From Oegoconia quadripuncta (Eukaryota > Arthropoda > Insecta > Lepidoptera > Autostichidae), in assembly GCA_949316235.1 (NCBI GenBank), contig OX438743.1, positions 18,349,771 to 18,413,770 of the forward strand: a DNA stretch of 64,000 bases, in the 5' to 3' direction. Below, in pieces: positions 44,176 through 53,697 of the stretch; the stretch's first letter is position 1; every line of letters starts with the position of its first letter. The notes beneath the pieces are model-generated. The model was not told where the DNA came from. It worked only from the letters and a program-made list of their open reading frames with translations, and ran no database searches. Made by a program: the position numbers and the translations under genes.

Positions 44176-44410
44176 TTTTGGTTGGTGGTAGGGCATTTTA
44201 AATGTCCGCTTGGCTAGCTACCACCATCTTATATAAGTCTACCGCCAAACAGCAATGTCTATAGCTTTATTGTGTTCCGGATATCAGAGATAAGACAGCC
44301 AGTCCCCTAAATAACCTGTCAGTAAATAACCTGGGGTTTCCGGATCACTACACTTCCACCTTCGGCCTCAACTTCACTTAACATGAGATAATCCGTTGTG
44401 CATAAAAAAT
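44176..44410 (+). mobile_element. SINE family C, 5'-truncated
   Basis: Begins at TTTGGTTGGTGGTAGGGC; no head or box B. Ends with an A-rich tail. Confidence 0.83.
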
Positions 44411-44569
44411 TTTTTAAAAAAACGCCAGCAGATACAAAAGAAGCACAGATAATAAGAAAAAAGAAGGGAAGTCCAATATTGCTACTGGTGTTCATTTTAG
44501 TGTTGCATTAAAGCACTATTTTAGAACAAACTCATTATCAAAATCACTGAATTCGACCTTGAGAATTCC

Positions 44570-44760
44570 AGCACACGAACTTTTTTCCGCCACAAATAAC
44601 ACCAATGACGTACAAATCCGAGCGCTAAGCCTCGATCGCGATCTCCGACGCGTTATCTAAAATATCAAACTAGATCACGCGGGCGGTCGTAAATCAATCA
44701 GACGGGACGGCCTCAGCTCTGGAGGGCTGCAAACACATCTCCCGACGGGCTAGGGTTGGG
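44570..44760. other. GC-rich unique stretch, no frame found
   Basis: CpG-rich sequence (GATCGCGATCTCCGACGCG; CACGCGGGCGGTCG) between repeats, with no convincing frame or known motif. Possibly regulatory or an exon too short to recognise. Confidence 0.3.
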
Positions 44761-45423
44761 CCGAATAATTAGAAACGATTGTAGGAATAAATAATGGCAC
44801 ATTCTTCACGTAATACATGGTACATACATATATCCGAAACTGGTTAAACTGTATTATTAAAGCCAGTGATTCGTCAAGCATTATTGTTATTATCACCAGG
44901 TAGAGGAAAAAAATGTAAAACTTACAAAGTAAAGGCATGGAGACTCTAAGGTATATGTATAACCTACGTCCAACGTTTAAAGGTCCATTACTGAACACAG
45001 GCTCTTCTATGACTGGACTTGCATCGCCTCCCATGATAGGATTTACCCTAATCGCCGCGTAGGACATGCGTGATGGTGATAGGAGATTTTCTTGGATTCT
45101 CCACGCTGCTGTCCATCACTGGTGTAGAATACTGTAATTCTCGAACCCATAGTCGCCTTATACAATAACCTCTGTAAGAGACGAGTTCATCCGTTTCTGG
45201 TTACTTTGATATTGTCTGCTTGACTTCTCACAGACTTTACAAATGCCCAGATATGCTAAAATTCGATTAACAACCAAAAATATCCTTTCTCACAACCCTG
45301 AATAAGAGAGGCGAAAAATTGCGGTTGAAACGACCCGCGGGGATCGGAATGCGAACACCGTGGGCTGTTGTCTGCTGAAAGATTGTTGAGTGTTGTGAAG
45401 GCATGGGAGCTCCTTAGAGTGTC
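44760..45423. other. no gene seen
   Basis: Some balanced-composition stretches (44990-45130) that might be old LINE coding sequence; no clean match. Confidence 0.4.
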
Positions 45424-45476
45424 AGATTGTTTAGATTTACTTATATAAATGATATATAAGTAAATCTAAACAATCT
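45424..45476. other. 23-bp perfect hairpin
   Basis: Arms 45424-45446 and 45454-45476 (AGATTGTTTAGATTTACTTA...) with a 7-base loop. No known family. Confidence 0.95.
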
Positions 45477-45939
45477 ATATAAATATATTGTGAAATCCAC
45501 ACTAATATTGTAAATTCAATAGCGCTAAATTTTAATAATTATTGCACGCCATAAAGGCAAATCATGGTTGTTCATTTTTTATAATAGTTTACATCTTTTC
45601 TCTGTACCTATGATTAGGCAAATAAATGAATTATGATTATGTTTATGATAAAAAAAAGGATTATTGTAAACAAAACGCATGGCTCATTTAATTATACGCG
45701 GCAACAAATCACATCACTTCTAAGCTCAGTGTAGCAATAACCATGGATGTATATAGTAATTATATCCATGGTAATAATACAGTCCATCTCGCTCGACTTT
45801 ACTGTCATATCTTCGGATTTACCGATATTGAAAGCTTACTTGTCTCCTTTAGTGTAGTGTACACTACTTATACAGTCTAATGTAGGGTATAATAGTGTAG
45901 CGTAGAGCGGCATAGCATACAAAGTACATAATATGCACT

Positions 45940-46050
45940 CTCTAACCGCTTATAGGGTTGCCTGGAAGAGATCTCTCTTAGAGATAAGCTCACATTTGTA
46001 TCTTTGTATCTGACAAATGTATCTTTTGTGTTTATTTGCAATAAAGAATA
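45940..46050 (+). mobile_element. CR1-like 3' end fragment, plus orientation
   Basis: Reads GGGTTGCCTGGAAGAGATC, then TTTTGTGTTTATTTGCAATAAAG, the plus-strand form of the family. A diverged copy is at 58105-58205. Confidence 0.7.
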
Positions 46051-46065
46051 GAATAATATACTACA

Positions 46066-46255
46066 TGAGTTTTTTTACCGTAAGGAAAAAAAATTGGGCA
46101 TATTATGTAAGTGAAATAGAAGGTACTGGTATAGTTATTTTTTTTTTCAAAACTATCGTCGAATAATGCCTTAAAATTGTGTAATTTGACGGTCGCGTTT
46201 GTAGCCTAATCCACATAATTACATCATTAAATTAAATAAATAAAGAAAACTTGGA
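46066..46255 (+). repeat. dispersed repeat (CAGATGAGTTTTTT.ACCGT family)
   Basis: Matches 29932-30120 over its full length, with an AATAAATAAAGAAAACTT end. Confidence 0.65.
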
Positions 46256-46268
46256 GAAAATAAGACTT

Positions 46269-46311
46269 TATTACATTACACTATACTAAAAAAGTATAAT
46301 GTAATGTAATA
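46269..46311. other. 19-bp hairpin, one mismatch
   Basis: TATTACATTACACTATACT pairs with 46293-46311 across five bases. Confidence 0.9.
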
Positions 46312-46470
46312 GTAAAATAATAACAATATAGTATAATATAAGCATAGAGAAGGTAAAGGGGTCACAAATGCATTATAGTGACCTTGAGAACTAACAAGCT
46401 AGCTCTTTACCGGAACACCGTAATATCGATATTGACAAGTACCTACTTTGCGGCAGATATTTCAGTATAA

Positions 46471-46791
46471 CGCCTCCGTGGCTCAATGTAAACAACATAG
46501 AGTTTACGAATCGGAGGTCGCGGGTTCGATCCCCAGCAGGGTCCGTGTTTAGTACTCGGTTTGGTTGGTGGTAGGGACATTTTAAATGTCCGCCTGGCTA
46601 GCTACCACCATTTTATCTAAATCTGCCGCCAAACAGCATGTTAATAGCATTGTTGTGTTGTCAGACATAAGATAGCCAGTTCCCCAAATATTTGGGTTTC
46701 CGGGTCAGTACGCTTCTACCTTCGGCCTCATCTTCACTTAACATCAGATGTGATTGAGGTCAAGTGCTAACCCGTTGTGCATAAAAAAAAA
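46471..46791 (+). mobile_element. SINE family C
   Basis: Full copy with box B GGTTCGATCCCC and an A9 tail. The long-inverted-repeat element starts 17 bases later. Confidence 0.88.
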
Positions 46792-46808
46792 GATATAAAA
46801 TAGATATA

Positions 46809-47845
46809 CAGGGCGTCCCACGGCTATGCCACATGGAGGGAAAGTACCTTGAATTTTGTAGATGGAACATTTTACTGAAAGAAGACATTATTTTAATTTA
46901 AAAAACAATTTAAACTGCATTCATAGATTTTTAAATAAGTACATGGTTGAACCGGGAATCGAACCCTTTATTTATAAAAAAAAAATTACCATGTAGCTTT
47001 ATCATACCGATCGAAAGGCTTCATCATAAGGATTATTTTTTGCTAAATAACATAGTGTCAGAAATAAAAGGAAGACCATGAATTTTAACATTAGATGTGC
47101 AATTGTGTTCAGAAAAATGAAAAGCTGACATTGCCGTAAGGACATACAACTGACATTATCATTACTAATACTAATTACCCACTCGAGAAGTATGCATCAT
47201 TTCCCTATTATAATTTAAGTTCATGATAAAATGATAAAGAGATACGTAATTAGTAAGTAGGTACCTGGTTGTATGCCGTATCCTGAATCTGCCGAAAGAC
47301 GCGTAAATGATTTTCTCCATCGCAATGCGGCTGGCTGATTAGATTTTTTTTTATGGGGTTATGTAAAAAATTTAGTTTACAAGAACCAATATCAAAGTGT
47401 CCACGAGCTACAAACAGAACTTCGACGTATTATTCTAAATATCCACCACAACATGATCAAAAAATCGACAGGGAGCGAAATAATCAAAAGAGTGCGACTT
47501 TGTATTGAACAGGAAGGGGCTCATTTTGAGCATTTGATAAATTGATTAATTTTGTATTAAAAATGTTAAAATTCATGGTCTTCCTTTTATATCTGACACT
47601 ATGTTATTTAGCAAAAAATAATCCTTATGATGAAGCCTTTCGATCGGTATGATAAAGCTACATGGTAATTTTTTTTTTATAAATAAAGGGTTCGATTCCC
47701 GGTTCAACCATGTACTTATTTAAAAATCTATGAATGCAGTTTAAATTGTTTTTTAAATTAAAATAATGTCTTCTTTCAGTAAAATGTTCCATCTACAAAA
47801 TTCAAGGCACTTTCCCTCCATGTGGCATAGCCGTGGGACGCCCTG
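46809..47845 (+). mobile_element. DNA transposon derivative with 282-bp terminal inverted repeats
   Basis: Arms 46809-47090 and 47564-47845 are nearly identical inverted copies; the ends are CAGGGCGTCCCACGGC and its complement, flanked by TA. The interior (about 470 bp) retains the 3' end of a DDE transposase frame. Each arm carries a Pol III box B-like GGTTCGATTCC sequence and an oligo(A/T) run, as if an old SINE piece lies within the inverted repeats. Confidence 0.9.
47335..47545 (+). pseudogene. mariner-like transposase, C-terminal remnant
   Basis: The frame reads LDFFLWGYVKNLVYK, then ELQTELRRIILNIHHNMIKK, and ends EQEGAHFEHLIN with a stop at 47543-47545. LDFFLWGYVK is typical of the end of the catalytic domain in mariner/Tc1-group transposases of insects. 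The catalytic N-terminal and central parts are missing. Confidence 0.8.
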
Positions 47846-47909
47846 TATAGATGACAGCAATGGGTTGGCCTCCTGGCAATGTGAAAGAGGTCATTACACC
47901 TTTTTCATG

Positions 47910-49080
47910 AAGGATTAGATACACGTTTCACCACAATCTTATCTGATAGAAAGTGAAGATGAAGATGCAACATGAAGAGTTTTAGAGACAATGCAGCAAC
48001 ACATCAACATTAAAATGTCACAGAACCCAAGCATCCTATTTAGGTTCCTTCCAACAAAAGTCACATTCCACGTTTTTTACATTACTCCTATCGCTTCCAA
48101 CCGCGAAAGTTGGCTGATAAAGAAACAATTTGTATTCAATAAGCCCCGCGAAGAACCCACCGGGAGTAAGTGCCGGGCCGGAATATCGCTGCGTTAGGAA
48201 TTTTGTGAACTACGCCGATATAGTTACCGATAATCACTGGAAGGTGCTTCAAAAAGTGTTAGGACTCTATCAAAGAAACTTAGAAAATGTAAATGTTCCA
48301 TATCTACATTAGATATTCACTTCCCTATCATAGGTTTTCCTTCATTATCATGATTTCAGCCATAGGACATCCACTGCAGAACATTGTCCTCCCTCAAAGA
48401 TTTCTTCAGCGAATCTCTTCGTTCTTGATTTAATCTCGTAGTGAAACAATTAGCTATTTGGATCACATATCTTTGATAGACGTACGTTTTGAGAACGAAG
48501 AGACATTGGTTGAAGCGCAACACGAGCATTCGTCATATTTTTCATTTTTCTCATGTTCATCTTAAGGCCCAACTGTTGGGTTATTCGACTAAGGTCTACG
48601 AATATAGTGCCAAGGCCTTGCATCAATTCTGCCATGACTACCATGTCGTCGGCATACCAAAGGTCAGTAGTATAGTCACCTTTGATTGAATGCTCTCCAT
48701 TCATGGAACTTGAAGGCGTCTTTCAGTGCAGCAGCGATCCGTTCAGGACCACAGTCTCATATGGTAGAAAATGACAATGGAGCCGAAGATAAACACGCGA
48801 TTCCAGTATATGTCCATTTACCCTAAACTTTCAAATTGTAAGATCAGGGGAATACCGACGCCGGCAGGGAGTTCCACACCTTACGGAGAAAATACAAAAC
48901 GATTAGTGCGAATGCTTGGGATGTCGGAAGCAAACGGGTGCACACTCTCCTCGTGACTCAGAAAAAGGCGTTGGTAGAATAATTTCATACAATTCTAAAG
49001 TACTTTCTCCGAAATGTATGTCATGCGACCTTGTAATTTACGTAATGTCATTGAAATAATGTGGGCAGGTGTAAATAGTC
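47910..49080 (-). mobile_element. decayed jockey-like LINE fragments split by another LINE piece
   Basis: 47910-47965 and 48778-49080 match the 3' part of the element at 56914 (for example the WNSLPAGVG equivalent near 48860), with many stops. The piece at 48378-48720 lies between them, so it probably inserted later. 47966-48377 holds nothing recognised. Confidence 0.55.
48378..48720 (-). pseudogene. LINE reverse transcriptase fragment (YADD)
   Basis: The minus frame contains LWYADDMVVMAELMQGLG and LGLKMNMRKMKNMTNARV, which fit RT motif C (YADD) and the following motif of RTE-like lepidopteran LINEs. It lacks all upstream motifs. Confidence 0.75.
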
Positions 49081-50160
49081 CTGTTCAACTGGCTTTGAAA
49101 GGAACAGTTCTCCATGTTTTAAAAGTTGTTAAAATTAGGATGCGCTGGGTGACTTTAGGATTAGGAGCAGGTTCAGCGCTTTAATGAGAATCAGAATCAT
49201 TTGCCGTCTTCTCTGCTGAACAGGGAAATCCGTTGCTCTTGATGGACCACGAGAAAACACGCGACTAATATTTCTCCGTATAAAATTGGAAGTAATCAAA
49301 CGCCCATCTGTTTCCTGGCTTTCTAAAGTACTCATTGTGGTTCAAAAACATTGACAAAGCAGAGGTCGCTATTTCGGTTCCCAAGGTTCATCTCTGTTTG
49401 GTTCGTAATAAGGTATTTTTAAATGTCCGCCCAGCTAACTACCATCATCTCATTTTACACATTAAACTATAGCCAAAATAGTTCGTGGATTCGCTTATCT
49501 ATAGACTTTACCTCCACATAAGTGAGTACACAAGGCTTTCGTTTACGCTAGCTTTTGTCGGGTGGCAAATGTAATACGACGTATGTTATGAAAAAGGGTA
49601 TACTATGAGAAGAGTAATACGAAACGCGTTACTAGGTCACGCAAGAACGAATTAAGTAAGGGCTCTTAGATGGGAGACATACGAAAATAGATTTCAGTTT
49701 TTAACCTCCGACGATAAGAGCCGGGTGTTATTATGTTTGATCCAGAGGTTTGATCACGTTGAGAGTTTATGCGTTGTGTAGTCTTTATCTCAAGAATAGT
49801 TTACAGTGTATCTCGTAATTAAATATAAATTATCACTTGTATTATATTATAAGGTAGCGGAAATCGTGTAAAAATCCCTAGCGTAGTTAACAACTAAACA
49901 TACAGGTTGCAGCTATTTAGAGAAGAAATTGAGATAGAGGTTAGTTTTATGATGTTATTTAAATAACGTTGTTCAGTCGACGTCGTAATTTTGTTATAAA
50001 GTTTTTCAATATTTGTAATTGTTAACGCTTTTACCCTCTTTAAAACTTTATATCACACAAGAATTCTTCATGTCACGTTGCAGGATGCAAGAGAAACACC
50101 ACACCTCACATTCAAATTTTAAAATAATACGGTACAAGGAAATAAAATGGAAACGAAAAA
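49081..50160. other. no gene seen; downstream of frame B
   Basis: Contains a short SINE family C scrap at about 49390-49450 and otherwise unassigned DNA. Confidence 0.5.
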
Positions 50161-50165
50161 GATAC

Positions 50166-50171
50166 TTTATT
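50166..50171 (-). terminator. candidate poly(A) signal for frame B
   Basis: AATAAA on the minus strand, about 115 bases downstream of the stop codon. It is the first canonical hexamer after the open frame. Confidence 0.45.
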
Positions 50172-50284
50172 TTAACAAAATGTTTAGCCAAAATCCATCA
50201 CAAACAATAAAAATACTAAAAAAAAAACGATTTTTTTGTGCTGACAAATCATTAACCATGACAAATCAAAAAAAAGGAAATGTC

Positions 50285-53200
50285 TCATGCTAAGCTATAA
50301 TCTTTAAGAAAGGCTGGTAATTGCGGCGGCATGATGTTTAAAGAACTCAAACTTGTTTTGATATCGGAAGAACATTTTTGATCATCAAAACTTCCATTTC
50401 TTGAACTTTCATCACTTAAATTCCAGTCTCCATTGTCGCATAAACCAGCTATTTCTAAAATTTCATTAGATACGTTACTATATCTGTTTTTATGAACAGG
50501 GCATACAGATTCAAACATATAAAAACATTGATCCCTTGACTTCATCTTTTTGGTTAACATTGGATTACAACCACAAGGTTTAATTACAATATGAGGTTTG
50601 TTTATAATATTTTTTTTCTTATTCGAGCAGCAGTTAGTCGAGCATTTGTCGAAATCACGGTGGCCTGTATCATGTTTAATTTTATTGTCAAAACATGCCT
50701 TTAGTGGTGTCAAATCTTCATTCGCTTCGCAATAACATTTAGCATGACTACACATATCATCATCTAATTTGGCATTGCAATTAGTAGCAATCCCTTTATT
50801 TTCAGGGTTTCTTACTTTTTTTAATAAATGATCTGAACCCCTATCGGTTTCATTGCCCATAGAACTTCTTTTATTAATAAATGGTTTTAAAACCGCATCT
50901 GCTACACTTGAACCAGCAGTTCCACTTTCGATATCTTTTATTATTCTTTTCAGTTCATTTTCATCTACCATTACATATATATTCCCTGAAGCAGTAATTT
51001 TTAGAGATCCACGTTTTCCTTTCTTGTCGTCGATACCACTTAAAACTATAGTTATTTCTCCAGACTCTGTTCCTCTCCATATAGGTATAAGGCCTTTAGA
51101 ACCACTAGCCAAATAATTTTTCAAATCGTTCACGAAATATTTTTTTGATTCTTTATTTAATATTATGACAAATTGACCTGAAGCGGATTTTTTAAGTGTG
51201 GCAGATGGGCCGGGATGTATGCCCTTTTGGTTTTGTATTTTTGTTTTAGCATTCTCGTATAATTTAGAGCAACTGATAGCTTTAACGTCGGGTATCTCGC
51301 TTTTATTAACTTTATTTGTATTATTCGATTCAACACTTTCACTTTCAATTATATGCTTCAAAATTGTATCAGTAATATCCAAACTGTCTTTTTGATCTAC
51401 TATGTCTTTGGATATTTTCTTGATAACATTTTCATTGACTGTGATGTAAATATTACCTGAGGAAGTAATCTTTAACGACCCACATTGATTTTTTCTTAAA
51501 CAATTACCCCCTAAATCTATGGTTATTTCCCCAGACTCCGATCCCCTCCAAATGGGTATAAGATTTTGTGAACTACTAGCTAAATAATTTTTCAAATGAT
51601 TTATAAAAGACTTTTTTGATTCCTTATTCAAAACTACCGTGTACTGTCCAGAATCAGTTTTTTTGAATGCTGCAGTCGGTGTACCAAACATGTCTTTTTG
51701 ATTTTGTAATCTTAGCTTAGCTTTCTCATATAAATTAGAATCACTGCTAGACTTTATATCTAGAAGTTTCGGTTTTAGTAACATTGTAGTAAATTTCTCA
51801 GGCCTAGGCAAGGAATTCTTCTTGAATAATTTCTCAATTTCAATTGCTTTCGTAAACTGTTTTGTACTTTGTGATAAACTATCAAATGTGGGACCATTTA
51901 CTAATATTTTAATAGTCCCTGATGAGCTTTTAACTAATACAGCATTTTGTGGATTATGTGGACTGTCTTTACTTTGTTCAAAGTTGATAATAATTGTTTT
52001 AGAAGTTGTTTTTTGTAATTCTACATAACAGTCATTGCTATCGCCAAGAGATTCTTTTACACTCTTGCGGTATATAGTTTCAAACTCTTTCTCGAGAACA
52101 AGAACATAATTGTCAGACAGTGTCTTTTTTAAGTAAGCCGGAATTTTTATCGCGTTCTCTTTACCTTTCACTTTCACTTTAAATATTTCTGACTCCATCG
52201 AATCGTGAAGTTTAATTTCTGAACCCATTGATTTTAGTATAGGTTCCGTCAAAACTATTAGGACACCACCAGATGATGATCTTCTTAAAATTGTATTGGG
52301 TGCTTTTATTAAATTTTTACGTCCTAAATATAATGTATATGTGCCAGACGACGATCTTGTAATTAGTACTGGGCGTTCTTTAGTCTTCGTGGAAATATGC
52401 CCAATACTTTTAACATCACTTATGTCTAATGCCAAGTTACCAGACAATGTTATTGTTACTTTAGCTTTAACATTAGCTAATACACCATTCTCGCATTGTA
52501 CTTTTAAACTAACATTTTCCCCACTTTGATCATAAATATTTCCTAGATGTGTTTTATAATCATCTAGAGATATATTTGATTTATATTTGGTGGCTAAATT
52601 TAATAATTCGTCACGGAAGGGTTCTGTCTGTTTAACCTTAGTTACTTCTTTATTTTTGAAATAAGTAAATGTTGCTGGTTTATCGTGTTTTTTTTTACCG
52701 ACATTTTTACAGTCACATTTAAAATCCATCATTGGATTATTATTACTCTTTTTTGTAATAGCAACAGATAATGATGACGCTGCTTCAACATTCTTTCCGA
52801 TTTCAGAATGAATATGCAAAGAACTTATTAAACATTTGTCTATTTCTAAAGCCATAGTTCCCGAATTTGTTCTTTTTAATAATATTTTTTGATTTGTACT
52901 AGAAGCTGAGCTATTTTCAGAATTAAAATCTATAATATAATTTTGGGAGTCTGTTTCTTTTAAAGACACATACAAATTGGGATTATTTCGAGATTTTCTT
53001 TCTATTTGTTCAATCACTTTTTCATCCAATTCTATAGCCAAATCACCTGACGGAGTATTAATTATTTTAGTGGTGTTATCTTGACTTGAGTGCTCGCTAA
53101 TGCTGCGAGTTTCAATTTGCTTTATTTCTTTAATACTCTTCATTGGCTCAAAAGCATCACTTTCAATATATTGTTTTGATTTTTTAAACACTTGTTCCTG

Positions 53201-53295
53201 TACATTTGGAACATTTTTCACTCGTTCAGGTTCTTTCTTGCATTGCATGGCACATTTTGGCTTTTTGTTTATTCCTGCTTTCAGTTGTTTCGAAT
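50285..53295 (-). CDS. frame B, exon 2 (large SSG-repeat exon)
   Basis: The acceptor is TTTTGAATTACTTGCAG. The first two bases complete an Asp codon, then 1002 codons run to the stop. A 3-kb uninterrupted frame in AT-rich DNA, with protein-level internal repeats of diverged nucleotide sequence, is strong evidence of selection for coding. The codons are A/T-rich like those of exon k. Confidence 0.88.
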
Positions 53296-53697
53296 CTGCA
53301 AGTAATTCAAAAGAAAATTAATGTGAGTACTTGACTTAAATTTTGATCTCAAAGTAATGTACATTCAATTTACGTGGGATTATAAAACAATTGAAAGCAG
53401 ATAATAATGGTGAAGCTATATTTTATGCTAAACTTATGCCTATCTTTAGTTACAATTATCATATAATCATATGATTAAACATATCCAATAAATTATTATT
53501 ATTTATTCTATTATAGCTATGATATACATTACCGTCTTAGATACAGAATGTATGGGTTATGTTGGGTTTTCGTCGTATCTTCCTGCTTTTATTAGATCAT
53601 TCTTCAAATGCATACCTCGTAAAGACTGTCTGATTTTTAAATCATGCATCTTACTTAAACAACTTGCACACGAGTCTAAATTATTCTTGGCATCCAT
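50285..53697 (-). CDS. SSG-repeat, Cys-rich-ended protein (frame B, 2 exons)
   Basis: Exons 53697-53616 and 53295-50285 join in phase 1 (GAG|GTATGC donor, TTACTTGCAG acceptor) to give 1030 aa ending at a stop at 50285-50287. The proposed ATG (53697) has a good context (ACCATGG) and an in-frame stop 18 bases upstream. Visible features: N-terminal CASC and CAMQC; about 14 repeats of the form [ILV]x[KR][KR][ST]xSGx[IYLV]x[IV]x[LV] with SG near residues 111, 172, 312, 344, 369, 486, 576, 615, 640, 733, 772 and 797; a tandemly duplicated 128-residue block (548-675 and 706-833); and a Cys-rich C-terminus (CYCEA, CSTNCCS, CGCNP, CPVHK). No signal peptide or membrane segment is seen. The repeat pattern suggests beta-strands followed by helices. 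I do not recognise the family. It may be the C-terminal part of frame A rather than a separate gene. Confidence 0.75.
53616..53697 (-). CDS. frame B, exon 1
   Basis: 82 nt encoding 27 residues (MDAKNNLDSCASCLSK...QSLR) and the first base of the next codon. The ATG lies within the coding exon of frame A, and the two overlap by 22 bp. The donor is GAG|GTATGC. If A and B are one gene, this is simply the 3' end of exon k after a one-base frame correction. Confidence 0.6.

Noticed and set aside
48130..48312. 60-residue frame with a protein-like look
   Set aside because: No flanking exon, and it sits between fragments of a decayed LINE; support is too weak.
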